Assembly: GCA_023159155.1 (NCBI GenBank)
Contig: JAJNNX010000049.1
Location: 372,001 to 436,000, forward strand
Reading direction: 5' to 3'
Origin: Ustulina deusta
Lineage: Eukaryota; Ascomycota; Sordariomycetes; Xylariales; Xylariaceae
DNA length: 64,000 nt
How positions within the stretch are numbered: position 1 is the first letter of the stretch; every line of letters begins with the position of its first letter. A model generated the notes under the pieces. That model was given only the letters and a program-made list of their open reading frames with translations, was not told the origin of the DNA and ran no database searches. Position numbers and translations under genes: made by a program. Below, in pieces: positions 23,801 to 37,503 of the stretch.

Positions 23801-25800
23801 TATTCGGAACATGACAGAGATATACTCATGAACCAAAGAGAAAAAAAAAAAATTGCTATACCAGGATTACATATTAGGCAGTCCGTCGTCTGGGTTGGGT
23901 CTTAGAAAAGTACAGTACATGAAACTAGTTTAGGCAGAGTGTGAGAGACTAATAATGCTAGATACCACTGCTACCTTACCGTCACCTACATCTGCCACGC
24001 TATACCGCATCCTGCGAGACGGAGAGGAGGGAGAGGACGTTTTGGATGGAAGGGACAGGAAAGGTAAGGACTAGCAGAGCCCGGCAGAGCGTGTTTGGTG
24101 GGAGCGGTGCGATTGATCTACCGGTGACAGACTCACCTTACATTAGTGTACCCAAGGCAGGGCAGGGCAGGGCAGGTGGGAATGGTAGTTTAGTGTGCCG
24201 GTGCAGAACATAAGGCCGTAACTCGTGCGGTGGTGGTGGTGGTGTGTCCGTCCGTTGCTCACCTGCTGTGGTAACGTAACTGCTCTCGTCTTCCCTCCGT
24301 GCTTCTGTCTGTCTTGTTCTTCTGCGGCCTCCCAGCAACTCGCCATCCGTGGTTCTCCATTCCCAGTAGCCCGTACTTGGCGCCCTCTTCCCATGTTTTT
24401 TTCTCTCCTTTTTTTTTCTTTTTCAACCCGTTTACTTTGGGGAGGGGTGGCATTGCCGATCCTTGCAGGCTGGCTGCGTGTAAAATACCCTACGCAATAC
24501 TTGTACGTGTATGTATGTATATCTCTGTGTGCCTGCGTGTGTGTATGTGTGTGTATACATACGTGATGTACGTGATAATGTTGGCTCGTGGGTCCCTTGT
24601 CAGTTCTATCCCCTCTCTGTCTACTGAACAGCACATTACTGAGGAAACGGTACACGGGCTATTTTATATGCCGGCACCTGCTAGTGCTGTTCCATTGGGC
24701 GGGCTTATTTGGGCGCTCTGGGTGCTCGGCGACCATTGAACAGGCATGGCATAGGTTACCTGTGCGTTTCATGTAGGTCACCTGTGGGTGGCTTATGGTC
24801 TGGTGGCCTGGTGGCCCTGGTGGTTTCTTAGCCTCCCCTGGTGATAATGGTGGACGAAAGACGTAGCTACGGACGTCATTAATCCGATCGGTTCTTTCGT
24901 CTGGGATTGCCTGCCTGCTTGTGTGCTTGGTAGAGGGAGGGAGGGACGGAGGGAGTGAGAGGATGAGGGAGTAGGTAGCTACTGTAGCGACCTTCTAGTG
25001 CGGTATATCGTAAGTGGTAATCTGTATGACATACATGTCTAGCAGCCCGCCTTTGCCTCTGCCGGGGATTGTCAGCATCGTTCCATGTATTTGTCGTGTT
25101 TTCCGCCTCTCCGCGCTGGGAGGGCTGCAATATTCTACCTACTCTTTTGAGATCATGGTACTCTGGGCAGTCCTTGTTCCGAGGTCGTTGGGTTTTTGTT
25201 GGCTTATGAGGTGATCGGCCAGCAAGAGGGCAGAATGGGAAAATGGACGCCCACGATGATAATTCTAGGTGATATTTGCAACACTGGAGAGAAATAGACG
25301 CTTTCCATAGATCTAAACAGCGTGATGCTATAGCTATGCTTATTGCTCTGGCCGGCATAGTGTACTTACCAATTCGTGCGAGGGATATACCTACCTTGGT
25401 CTTGTGCTGGTTTCGGTAGAGAGGATCATGTCCCGTATTGGTGTATTTCGCAAACGTTCGCATCTAGTCACCTACTAGAGTCAGGATAGTGGCACGGGCG
25501 TACTTGAACTAGACAAGATTGAACTCGTTCTGATAATGGTATTTTGAAAATACCTAATACTCTATTACATCGCATGACTCCTGACCATGCCTTCAAAGTG
25601 GCACATAAGTGTGTAGGTAGTGTAATGATACTTCCCACTGGGGGCAAGTCCATACGAAGGGTATCCGTTCTGCTATTAATTCAATGCTCTCTTTGCCTTT
25701 TCCCAAGCCCCTCCCACCGCCGTGTCCGTAATACCCATCAGCAAATACCCGTCAGGTGAAGAATGCGCCAAAACTCCCAACCATGTTTATTAGTCTTAGT

Positions 25801-26715
25801 TTAGTCTACCAGGTGGCTCACTCTCAGCCTCGCGTCCCCCTCGTCATTCTGACTGCTCCTCCTACTGGTAGAACCGGGTTGGTACCGGAAAAGAGGATGA
25901 GAAGGATCGTGTTGTTGCTGTGCCGAGCTCGGCACCGGATCTAGGGGCGAGTTCGGCGCCGTCGGTAGTGCGTGGCGTTCGCCAATCTCGAGAGTTTGTA
26001 TTGGCGGCAATCGGAAATTAGGTCTCCCTGATACGGGAGGTAATAGCGGTTCCGGTCTGAAGGCTGGTTTGATGGCATCATAGCTGTTACGCCGCAAGGG
26101 CGGAAGGGCTATGGGACTGCGCGGTGGTAATTGATCCTTTGTGACGGGAACAGAATAGAGTGAGCCCCTGTCCGAATGAGGTGATGGTAGGCCCGAAAGC
26201 GGAGGCGCATTTTGCGCATTATGAGCGTAGTGCACCATGCAAGGGGAGACAGGCTCATGACGGTGATCTACTGGGAACATCTGTGCTGCTCCAGTAGCTA
26301 GCTCCAGCTGTGGTCTTCGGGGATGGCCAAGGGGAGCGGCTCGTCGGTGATGATCATCGTAACCACCGGACGTCCTTCTTCGCTGTATCAAGCGTTTCCG
26401 GCGGTTCTGGCTACCGTTCCACCAGTTCTTGACGGCGTTGTCACTCCGGTTGTTTAACCTCCTCGCGATTTCGGCCCATCGCTTGCCGAGATCACCAACG
26501 AGCTTCTCGATTAACTGGCCCTCCTCCGCGGATATCGGTTCGTGATTTAGCGTCGGCTTTAGGTTCTGATGGTACCGTTCCCGACATTGCTTTGGACTCC
26601 TGGAAACGAGGGTATCTGAAATCTTGACCCAGTTTAGGGGGCCCTGCTGCTGGACGAGGCGTATAAGAGCGGCATCCTCACGCTGGGACCACGGTCCTCT
26701 CCGAAGCTTAGACAT
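25801..26715 (-). CDS. flbD: FlbD/RCA-1-like R2R3 Myb transcription factor
   Basis: Single exon, 304 residues from the ATG at 26715 (MSKLRRGPW); an upstream TTG is ignored. Two Myb repeats occupy residues about 5-55 and 58-106. Trp9 and Trp29 lie in the first; SPKQCRERYHQNLKP covers the first recognition helix; ISAEEGQLIEKLV, then Trp80, and SDNAVKNWWNGS cover the second. A basic stretch follows (RRKRLIQRRR). The remainder is Pro/Ser-rich and disordered (LPPLRRNSYDAIKP, FRLPPIQTLE). The Myb pair matches Aspergillus FlbD and Neurospora RCA-1 closely. In A. nidulans FlbD acts upstream of conidiation genes and also affects sexual development, so nuclear DNA binding is expected. It stands alone between two multi-kilobase spacers, with 5.8 kb upstream, as is usual for developmental regulators. 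Confidence 0.92.
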   Translation of the reverse strand: MSKLRRGPWSQREDAALIRLVQQQGPLNWVKISDTLVSRSPKQCRERYHQNLKPTLNHEPISAEEGQLIEKLVGDLGKRWAEIARRLNNRSDNAVKNWWNGSQNRRKRLIQRRRTSGGYDDHHRRAAPLGHPRRPQLELATGAAQMFPVDHRHEPVSPCMVHYAHNAQNAPPLSGLPSPHSDRGSLYSVPVTKDQLPPRSPIALPPLRRNSYDAIKPAFRPEPLLPPVSGRPNFRLPPIQTLEIGERHALPTAPNSPLDPVPSSAQQQHDPSHPLFRYQPGSTSRRSSQNDEGDARLRVSHLVD

Positions 26716-29700
26716 CCTCAAGATGTCGCGTTTATTACCCCAGACAATCCAAGAAAAGCGGTGCTGGTGGCAAGTTGGCTAGACGAATTGCCGATGACTG
26801 TTATGCTGTCGAAGAATGGTTCAACTGGTGCCAAGCGACGACTCGGAACCGCAGCCGCGAATATGATAGATATACCAGTCTAGCGTATATTAGCTATACT
26901 GCAGCTGATCAAGTATATGAGTGGTGCGAAGCGTGCTTTCAGAGTCGAGAATGTGTTTGTTGCTGGGCGACCTTGTATGGGGGTGACATTTCCGTGGGAT
27001 AATGATAATGGAGGGAGAAGAGGGGGGGGAAGGGGGGGGGGGGGACCGTCTTTATTATACTGGGATGAACATGGGCTGAGACGAGATCGATATACATTAA
27101 GTTATGGTCGGTGATGGATGTGAATGGAGGGCCCCAACACATGGATATGCCGTACTATGTGCACCATGTGTACCATGCGTAATATGTAGCAGTCTAGGCT
27201 AACTAGCCAGTCTACCTAGTGCACAGCTGTCCGGAGAGTGTAGTGTCCAAAGATCGGGGAAATGGCCCTGGCTACTTTAGTTACCCGTCACGGTGTCAGA
27301 TGGAACAGGCTGCCCAGTTGTAGACATGGCACGGAGGAGGTACGGTAGCAGCAGGTTTAGCACACTACCGACCACAGCTGCACAGTACCTAGCCACCACT
27401 CTGTGTCTCTCTCTGTGTGCGTGGTGTAGACCAGGTTCGATGGTTCGGCTGGGATCGCCATCGCCGCCTCCATGGACCATGGCTTGCCGTGGCGCCGTTA
27501 ACTCTGTTGCTCTGCCTTAGCCTCTCCTGGTACACTGCCGGTCTCCCCATCCTGTACAGCACAGACGACATGATTTCTAGCGTATATTGCATGCTGCCTG
27601 TCCACAGCTCCCTAGTCTATGTCAAACTCCACACCCACCTGTCTCCAGTCTGCCAGTGTGCTGAGCATGACGGGCAACGGGGCAACATGGGCCACATTGT
27701 TCAGCACGCCATTACCGAACTAAGCGGCCAAGGTGGGAAAGGCCTGGGCCGGGAAACCCGAATGGGGATAAGAACAGAGGATAGGCCGAGGTGGTCTAAT
27801 TAATGGGTAGCGTATCCCTATGCTGCGGTGGACTCGGGCCTTGGTGGAATGGTACGAGCACGCCCGCCGTGTATGTGTGTGGTGTATGCTCAGCAGGCAT
27901 GTCCAACGTGTATCTCTCAGATGGAGCCTGCACTAGTGATTTAGTCGGCAGCCACTGGAGAATTGCTGGGAGAATCACAGTCTCGACGAGATCCACAAGC
28001 GCAACCACCCCCCGGTCTTCTGGTCAGCCACTTAGCTCCTTGTCTTGGGATCGACGCAGGAAGGGTGCACTATGATCAACTCGCCCGCCAGCTACATACG
28101 GTGGGACAATACGGTATATCTTGACTGCTGATATTGGCCGCTTGTGTCCATGGCTGGCGCAAATTCAATGAATTGAATGAACCCAGACCCAAGTCGCCGA
28201 AGCCTCTCATGGTCCGCCATACGAACCGAATACTTCATGGGAGGTTTATTTAAGCTTACCGAGCAGAGTCGTATGTCAGCAAACTCGATCTGGATTGCGG
28301 AGACGGAGCCTCAGAACCTTTTGTTGTTCCTTATATATACTATGTAGACTACACTCTATAGTGTCGACACTAGATCTAGATAGCATATACCAACTTGGAA
28401 GGTGTCATGAAATTTTAATTTTCCATCTTCTACTAGGCACTCCGTCCTTTTTACTTCCTGGTTTCCCCCTCCCTCGTTTTGGTCGTTTGCGTTCTCCATT
28501 GTCTCTCGACAGGGCTGGGTTGCCAACGGCCTGCTCGCCTCGTCTCCATGTTATCCAATACGAGGTGCATCATATATTGACACTTGATGGGGAAAGTCAA
28601 TCTCTGACCGTATTATAGCACACTACATTACCGTGGTTGTTGATCAGCATCCATTAGTTGACGAGACTGGCCAGGCTGCTGTTGCTACCTTGTGGCACGT
28701 TCAACACCAGGATCAAGGGTAGCGGTCAAGGGGCCCTGGCGAAAGAGATTGAGGTGTGGGTTATGGGTCCTCGCCGGGAATAATGATCCCGGCCGGGGAT
28801 CCCAGAGGGGACAGGAAGCAGCCCTTGAACCATGTCGTTTCGGGCGCAAATCTGCCATGCAGGGCTTCCAAGATCTAACTGTTGTACTGTATACCATACG
28901 GTACGATACAGTGCAATATAGCCGCAGTGGCTGAGGAAATATATACCGGTATGTTGAAATACCTACCATCTACACTACAAGCTCAGTACACTCGGTATAC
29001 ATCCGCGGTGTGTATTGTAATTACAATACACACCATTCTCGTGCTCGAACAGGGAGTGTGATATGAACAGAAAGGCGCCTACTCAGTATCATATATATAG
29101 AGCTATCTAGAGATATATCTATGAAGAGTAAACACAATAGCGATAGAGTCCGACAATTGGCAATGGATTGATGGAAGGCTGGTAAAAAGCTCATCGGATG
29201 AAAAAGAGGACCGCGAGAAGCTCAAAGGGCTACCTACCGTCGAGGGGTAGACTAAACAATATTGCAAGTGGGACCGATTCGTCTATCTATACCTATACAT
29301 GGCTAGGGATTCGGATGACAGCAATAGCATCAGAGGCTATAATGGGACGAATGGAAGTTCACCTGTGTTCCCTGGTAGCCGGCTGCTGTTACTGTCATTG
29401 CATTAGTAATGTAAGTCATGGCGGAGAGAGAGTATGAAGTAAAGCCCTGTCTATGCAGTGCAGCTGATACAAGTAACCGAGCCCTCGGAATACGAGACAG
29501 ATATGAGACAGCAGGGCAGATACACGAAATAGAAAAGTGCCGCATATCTAGTGTATATATATCAGCAGATCTTATATGTGCTGAATAGCCCCCCTTGTTT
29601 CTGGTATACACCAACCCAGACGAATGCTCTTCGCGTCCTTGCTTTTTCTATATAAATATATATATTCCTCTTATTCGTTTCAACAGTATATAATTTACAG

Positions 29701-32532
29701 ACAACATCGCTCGATGTTGCTGCCCCTGGGCTACGTATGTATACTAGGTAATTGCATAGCGAGCTAGCTAGGTTAACCGGTGGAGGCAGCAATATAATGG
29801 CCATGGTAGCTAAGCCATTGTGAATAACGAATGAATGAATGAATGGCACTCCAGTAAATGAATGCTGCGCCAGAAGAAGTAATAACGGTCTTCGTAATTC
29901 ACATGCAGGCATCCCCCCGGTCCGATCAACCCTTCTGCCCATCCTTGGATGCTCGCGGCTGCAACGGGAACTGGCTTCTCTTGGCATTGAGCCCCCTTCT
30001 AACCTAGATGGCCCAGGCTAGTGAGCTTCTCTTCTTGGCCGACCCGTCTGCTTGGGAACCCAGATGAAGATTTCGGCGGTGACAATTCTTCGTCACCATC
30101 GACACCACAAAAAGAAAAAAGGCCACGCCCATGGGCTGAGACCCGATAAATATCGCCGTCATCACAACACCTACTAGTAAGTGTTGTGGCCATTCTGCTG
30201 TTGCAACATCGGGGTGGTACAATATCTACACTATTTCCCCATGTCCCCGGTCTGAATGCTACCGAAGGTTTCCTTTGAAATACCTGATCGATCAACAGAG
30301 CTGAAACTCATAATGCTACTCTGTCGCCACGTGCACATGTTGTAACCGAATTTACGGGCGGACTGTAGTAATATTTGGCCGTAAGACAACCAAGATCCAA
30401 GGCTGTTATCTTTTTATTATTATTATTTTTATTATTTTTATTAAAAGAAGTGTTGCCCGAGCTGAAGGCTGAAGAACACCACAATACCACCTTAATAACG
30501 CCCCCCCCCCCTCCGCTCCCCAGATCCCAAGCGCTTGGGCCCACGTCGCTCTCCCTTTCCCCAACCGTTGGTTCAGTGCATGGCAAAATCATTTTCTACC
30601 TTGGTTACACGTACACAGGCAACTGGGACCATAGCTCCAGTTCGCGCTCCTCTTGGAATTGCTCTCGGGTCTGGCTGGGCCTATGATCCCGTCTGCCCAA
30701 GATGCAAGGCATACTGAGGGAGAGCGGATGAACTGCGCCCCATGTATATATGTATATATATATATATTACGGTATACAGCCGACTAGCCGCCTGGCTGGC
30801 ATCCAGGCTATGAATAGATCACGTTATCTTACCCACACCTCCCTCCCACCTCACACCTCAACCCCCCGAGCGGTATACCGAAGCTGAACGGCGCTGCTGC
30901 TTAGGTCCCGCGCTCGCTTGTCTTGTTCACCGCAACGATGCGGCCAGGACGGACATAAGGACCACCTGCTAAAAACGGTATACCCAAGCGAATCTCAATC
31001 TGAGCCTGGTCTAGGCAGGCCCTTAGCCTCGCTTTATCATCGTTTCTGTTTGTTGTCGTTGAGTGCACTTGTCCATGAACCATACACTACCTGGGTCGGC
31101 GTGGCATCCAATCCCAAATCATGCCATATTGTATTCATTACCGACTCTCCCGCTGGTGAACACTACCTACTAGATGGTGGGTTGGATTGGCGGATGACAA
31201 GGTAGTATCGTATCCAAAGGTGGTTATGACGTGACTAGAACTTGTACATCCCGGTCAGGAAACCAGGTCGACGCGAATAGACGAATTATTGGCTTTGCAG
31301 TGACAAGCTAAGCCCACATATACGCAGGGACGTCTGGGTGTTGTATCTGTGCCAGTACTATGTCAATAACGCAGAAGCTCAGCTGACCCAGCAAGACCGG
31401 AATGAAGAATCTGCTGCGAGTGGTGAGCAATAGCACCTGGTACTCTTGAACACCTGAAAACTATGTTGTGAAACTCAACTCCTTCAGCCCATCTTTCACA
31501 CTTACCTATGGAAGAGAACTATCCCAGTAAATGAAGTCCCATGCAGGCCTATTTCCAACGCCTACCCCCTACTACCTATACACCAACGTACAGCCCGGGC
31601 TTAATAAATCAATAAAATACGTGTGCGTGGCGATGAATTGATGCCTGACAGTATTCTCAAGACTCGGCTCTCGCACTACCCTACATAGCACTTTTTCTTC
31701 GACAAAACACATGATTAGGTCCGGTAAGAAAAGCATTCCAATGAATCGCAGACCACCTCCATGGACGAGAGAGTGGAGATGGAGGCCGGGAGGGGCAATT
31801 GCCCCGTGTCTAACTCACTGTTGCGAGCATGTCGTCAGATAACTCGCTTATAACACCGGGATCGCTCGCTTTCGCACGCTCCCAGATGCCCGTGAGGGTC
31901 GCTCGAGTACCGAGTCACGAGTTCGAGCCCCTACTGGCGCGCACTTACGAGCCTCGGGAAAATCACGGAATGCAAGATCGCTATCCTCCAAAATCAAAAC
32001 CAAAATACATTCGTCCTCTGCGCTAGGCGTTCCGAGGATCTGGGTATGTCACTGTCCATCGCATATAAAATTTGCCAAACAAACGCCCGCTCCATCGCGA
32101 TTGAGGCGACCGATTTCCCTGTCTTGAGAGACGAGATCTTACCAGCACTTGGTCCGAGTCACCGTCACTTCTATACCCTATTTCCCTGGAAGAATTCCCC
32201 GCCACTGTAATCGTGAACAGATGTAAAACAACAAACATGTAAGGAGAGGGGGTCAAAGACAGATATACGGGTAAACACCCTACTCCGATCCAACCTAGGA
32301 AAAATCAAAACGACAAGCGGGACTGTCGACCTGATGGGGTCGAATCACTGCAAGCTAGTCGCCTGCCTGTGTCATCCAAGGCCTTGGCTACACAAGCCGG
32401 TATACACGACAAGAAGTCATGTTTTAGGTACAATCCGTCCAGCACACATATGATAGACTGTGAGGGGAACCAACATCGGCGCGGGGGGGGATCACTACCT
32501 AGTACCCAGGGACGCCTCGATATCCGGACACC
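26716..32532. other. 5.8 kb region upstream of flbD and downstream of the OGT-like gene
   Basis: No convincing gene was found. The region carries the flbD promoter and leader and the 3' end of the OGT-like gene. It holds a 13-G run (27032-27044), an 11-C run (30501-30511), a 28-nt perfect palindrome (29007-29034) and AT-repeat stretches (30740-30765). The longest frames (about 140 residues) look like chance. Confidence 0.5.
29007..29034. promoter_or_regulatory. 28-nt perfect palindrome 2.3 kb upstream of flbD
   Basis: The left arm GGTGTGTATTGTAA is followed directly by its exact reverse complement, with no spacer. It could be a dimeric factor site or a cruciform-forming sequence. The link to flbD is positional only. 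Confidence 0.4.
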
Positions 32533-35500
32533 TTATACATGGATATCTCCGCTCTCGCCTGCGACCCAGCGCCGCCACGCTTCTTCATATGCGCTCTCCA
32601 GGTCGGATACCCACCTATGTGTATCGAACAAGGCACACGTCCACTTGGCCTCAAATAAGATCTTGCGCAGCGCGGCTAGGCGGCCTCGCCCTTCGCAATA
32701 CTGTTCGTTCACCCGTTCATAGCTCAACCCACGAGCGAGTCGAGTTGCGAAGGTTTCGTACTCCGCATCGTCCGAAGCAATAAGTTCCTGGGCGGCTCGA
32801 GCGCCCTCAGAATCCTTGGGCAATGCACCCTTGAGGATCGATGCTGCCATTCGCGAGCACATCTTGTACGGATACCTCGGCAGTGTCAAAAGCGGCGTGC
32901 TTGACCACAAGACATCAGCCGCTGTCGTGTGTGCGTTACATTCCGGTGTGTCCAGAAAGATGTCACACACACGTGCCCGCGAGATGTGTTGTTGTTTTGG
33001 TGCCACATCAGTGAACACGATTCTGCTTGCCACCTCTTCTCCAGCCCACGCTTTAGCGGTCTTCCTGAGGTTGCTCTCCCCAAGCTCGGGGAACCTGAGC
33101 AACCACAAGACCGCCTTGGGCACGTTAGAAAGAATACGGAGCCACGTACGAAATGTTGAGGGATCAATCTAAATAACAATATTAGCAACAAGGGACTAGG
33201 ACGCCAGAGAAGGCGAAATGGCGAGGGGTACCTTGTAAAGTTGATTAAAATTGCCCATGATGACGGTATCATCCGAGAGATTCGGGAAGAGTTCTCTTCG
33301 CATTTTCCATCGTCGCCGTTGTTCGTCCTCCCAAGTGATGGTCCTCTCCTCGGCTTCGCACGACTGCGCATGATCGCAACAGAAGAATGTATCACGGCAA
33401 AAGATAACGTTTTCCGAGTAAACCCAGTCCTCCGCCTCGTTGGATTCCTCGTCGCGAAAAAGGGTTTCTAGGCCAAGATTGCTCCTCAATGGTCGCAATG
33501 TCGATGATGGAATCGCCGTTTCATCGGCTAGGAGGTAGTCACACCATTCGGCACCGAGCGTGCCAGCGAAGCCCATGAATGACATCTGTATCGGTGCTGG
33601 TCGTGCCGCAAATACTTCGTTTCTTGCTCCTCGAGTATAACCGTTCAGATTGACAAGGATATGGATGTTATCGTTTATAATCTGCTGGACGATTTGTTCG
33701 GCGGTCCAACCGCTCACATCTCGAAAGACGGGTGCCTCGCGTTCGATCTGCTGTCGATGGACAGACCCATCACTGGTAGTCGTGGCATAGCAAATTGCCT
33801 TAGCTCGCTGGGGGTTATGAAACCCAAACACTGACTGCATCCTACCGGTATACGGAGTTAGTATATACGCGATTCAAGTATCGTCAAACATGGAAGACAT
33901 CTCATACAGGTGAGCAAGAGGATGGTTATTAAAATCCGAAGAAACGTAGCCGATATTAAGTTGCGGGCTGGGCGGCGGCGGAGGAGGATAGACTGTGCTT
34001 GGCAACCAAGGCGATCTGAGAGTTGAGCAAGCTATCCTCGCCGCATTCCGTTGTGAGATCATCCGAATATCTTTGGCACTTAGGGGGCATGTGAAAGTGT
34101 GAAAAGGAAGGACGGTTGGCGCTGCTGGTACAGGTAATTGTGCGGGTAGTCTGGGCCTGGTATAATCGGAAATTGATGGGTGCCCGGTAACATATTGGTC
34201 GATGTACCAGCGTCGCACCATCACCTTCGTAGCCCGCTCAATCAGTCGAATGAGTCGAGACCCCTCCCATGGGCGACCAGCCCAGTTTCTAAGTTCGGGC
34301 TCAAGGTTTAGACCGCTATTCATCTCGTCTACTGCGCACGCCTTTAATTGACGCACCAGAAGGTCAAGCTCACCATTTTGGAGAATACCCAAGCCCCACT
34401 GAGACGAGTCCGCCAACTGTTTGGAGACAATGGTCACCACTCTCTTCACCAAACCGCTGCCCAGGCCTTCCTCCCTGGCGTCCTTTAACATCCCCTCATC
34501 GTCGACGTGCCATCGGTCATACCGTCCGTAGTCAAGTAGCACTCCGCCCCGGCCCCTCCAGTCACAGACTGAGTTGAGAGCCGTGGAGAGGCCACAAACA
34601 GCCTCAGCAAATTGCGGATTTGAATTGACAGCGCGCTTGTAATACATGATAGCGTCACTGATGCGCCCGCGGTCTTTCACCGCATTCGCTAGGTTGGTAA
34701 GGGCAATATCAAAAGTACTGTCGCACGCAACAGCCCGCTCATACATTTGAATGGCAAGATCTAGTTGACCAATATCCTTCAGCAAACTCCCAAGATTTGT
34801 GTGAAGATGCACATGTTTTGAATCTAAGCCGAGGCCATAGTTGTAATATGCAAGAGCCAGAGCAAGTCCACTGCCAGGTGTGATCCCAGCAATGGGCGCA
34901 CCAATGCTTTCCGTTGTGCGGGAGAGAGACGTTGCGCGCGTATGCTGAATACTAGCGAGAAGGATGCCGACATTGTTGGCAGTCGAAGGGCTTTCAGAAA
35001 GCGAGAGGGACAAGTAGTACAAGGCCAGAATATCGCCAACTCCAGGTGGTTGTTGGAGTAGTTTTGGGTAAGAGCCACCGTTGGACATAACATCTTGGAA
35101 AATCTTTGCCAACGATAAAAGCGAATTGCTGGTAGTGGATATAGCCGACCTCTTTGCCATACCGTCTGGCACGTATCGTAGACCGGGAAGCTCACCGTTG
35201 GCGGCAAACACTAATCGAGCAGTGTGTCTTGCTTCCTCCGGCGGTAGCAAAAGCGGCCCACACGATGGTGTATGCAGCCTAGTGGATAATTGGGGCCGCG
35301 ATAAGACAGACTGAATCTTACATATAAGTGACCGAATGCACTGAAGCGATTTCCCTGCGCTGATTAATACAGCCTCTTCGAAGGCGTCAGAAGCCCGATC
35401 AATGTCTTTCAAAGCATAGAGCATATTTCCCTTGGCATGAATTAGTGCAATCATCCGGCCATTCTCGCTAGCGGGAACGGAGTAGCCACTCAAGCCGAAA

Positions 35501-37472
35501 CCCGGGGCTTCAGAATCCTCGGCCCGATCTATGTCGGACGTCAGGGCCGATTGAGATATGGGCCGTGATGTTCCGGAGTTCCAAGATGCATGACATGGTC
35601 CCACGTGGGCCTCGATCACTGCGCCACTGCTTGATGAGTTCTTAGGAAGTCTCAGTGATCGCTGAACAAAGTTAATGATCTCAACAGCCTCTTTGCTCCG
35701 ATTGTTTGTGCAGAGCAGATGCACTAGATGCTCTACAGCTTCCAAATAAGCAGGCTGCCTGCGAACAGCTTGCATCCAATGGTTCTCCGCTTCTTCACAC
35801 CGACCAAGGCAATAGAGAGAGGCAGCCATGTTTGACATGGCTTCGACATGACTGCAGGAGACAAAATCAGTAAATCAAGACATGAGAATGGAAGGAGAAG
35901 CCGTACCCGCTGTCCAAAGAGATAATCCTTTGAAACCATTCCAGAGACTGTTCATAACGTTCTAAGCCGTAGTGAAGACAACCGCCGAGGAGCATCCCAT
36001 CAATCCATTTCCAGTCACTCTGCTCACACAAGTTGGTCAGCATCTCGATAGCAGCCTTGGCACTTGTGAGAGGCGTAACAGGAACCCGGTCCCGCGCCAA
36101 ATGGTTAGAAGCGGGAGTCCGTGAACTATTAGTTCCTAACACATGAAAAGATGCTGGGTCTTGTGCCTTAATCCCTCGTAAAGGATAATGATTTATTGAC
36201 TGTACATGTGAGGTCGCATGTAGCTCAGCTTTGGAGCCTGTGAAAAGACTTCCAACTCTGCTGCTAGGATCGTCCAGCTCATTTTGACTGTGTTGCGAGG
36301 CAAAAACACTACTCGAATAACCTGATGATTTTGGAAGCTTGGGGAAGATCATCATTCTAGATGTAGTCCTAGGACCAAGAGGACGGTACGGAGACTTCTT
36401 GGTCTGATGTAGATAAGCTAAAAGTTCGAGGTATGAACGATGTGCATGTGTGAGGACTTTTTCTCTAAACCGGACAGGCGAGGGGGCCCCGTGTGCACGA
36501 GTCTCGCTGTTTTTGTAGGCTGCAGAATCTAAGGTAAGTGATTCAAGCTTCTGGGATGGTACTTGAATGGAAGACGGATGCGATTCATAACCTGGCCGAA
36601 GGTTCATGGCAGAAAAGGGGGCCACAAATCCATCGGATCCAGGGCGGTGGAGAGCCCGCGAATTGTACTGGTTCTGGTAGGACGAAGCCCTAGGATTGAA
36701 ACCATGGGGATAGCCAGTTAGGTTGGCCTCGGGCCACACCGCGGCTGGAAGTACGCCGCCGTTATGAAACAAAGCAGGCCCTGGCGATTGTTGATACATA
36801 GGTTGTAGGGCGGTAGGTACTCGGGGGACATTGTTGTACGGCTGATGAGCGGCGACCGGTCCACTAGGCGCAGAATCAAGGGCCAGGACGGCGGCAAATT
36901 CGTGGGAATTAACATGCTGGGTATTCCCAGATGGCATCATACTAGGATCCGAGGGAAGCAGACAAGGGGGGTCAAGTGGATGAAAAGATAGGGAGGGCGA
37001 ATATGCCCAACGGTCGCCGGAAGAGGCTATGGGATACATTGAAGAGCGCGAAACATTCCGTAAAGGGGGAACGAAGGGGACAGGCTTCGAAGAGGTCGGC
37101 ATGATCATGTGCTTATAGGGCGGGGGCCCGGAGGCAAGATGGGTAGGATTCCCATCATAGCCGGCATCAATGGTGCCGTTGGGCGTCTTTCGTCTCAGTC
37201 GATGCTCTCCATGCTCGGCGAGGTGAGGTGGCGCCAGGCGGGCGTTGGGCGGTGTGTGCAGGGGCAGCGATGCTGCAGGCCGCGATAAACGAAGGGGAAT
37301 GGCGGAACGAGGAACGAAACCGGAAACGGGCGGAGTCGAAAACGACGAGCGAGCGTTAGCGTTCGCGTTGAAGGAGAGATGACGATAAGAATGTTGATGT
37401 GGCGGCGGCGGCGGCGGCGGTGGTGGTGGTTGCTGCTGCTGCTGCTGCTGCTGCTGGTTTTGGTGGTGTGGC

Positions 37473-37503
<31 letters not shown>

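Larger units (their letters stand above)
18276..25800. other. 7.5 kb gene-poor spacer between convergent genes
   Basis: This separates two convergent genes, so no promoter is required here by known genes, yet it is 7.5 kb long with ordinary base composition. It contains inverted repeats near 19219 and 19450, a GTT array at 20808-20836, a 16-C run at 22463-22478, GT-rich stretches (23738-23757, 24510-24560) and a GGGCA array at 24155-24178. Frames up to 194 residues (24879-25463, minus) have no recognisable domain and low-complexity or shadow character. Confidence 0.5.

Noticed and set aside
24879..25463. 194-residue minus-strand frame downstream of flbD
   Set aside because: No recognisable domain and no codon or intron evidence; composition resembles translated spacer.
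31890..31960. GTTCGAGCC resembling a tRNA B-box
   Set aside because: No matching A-box, anticodon arm or acceptor stem could be folded around it.
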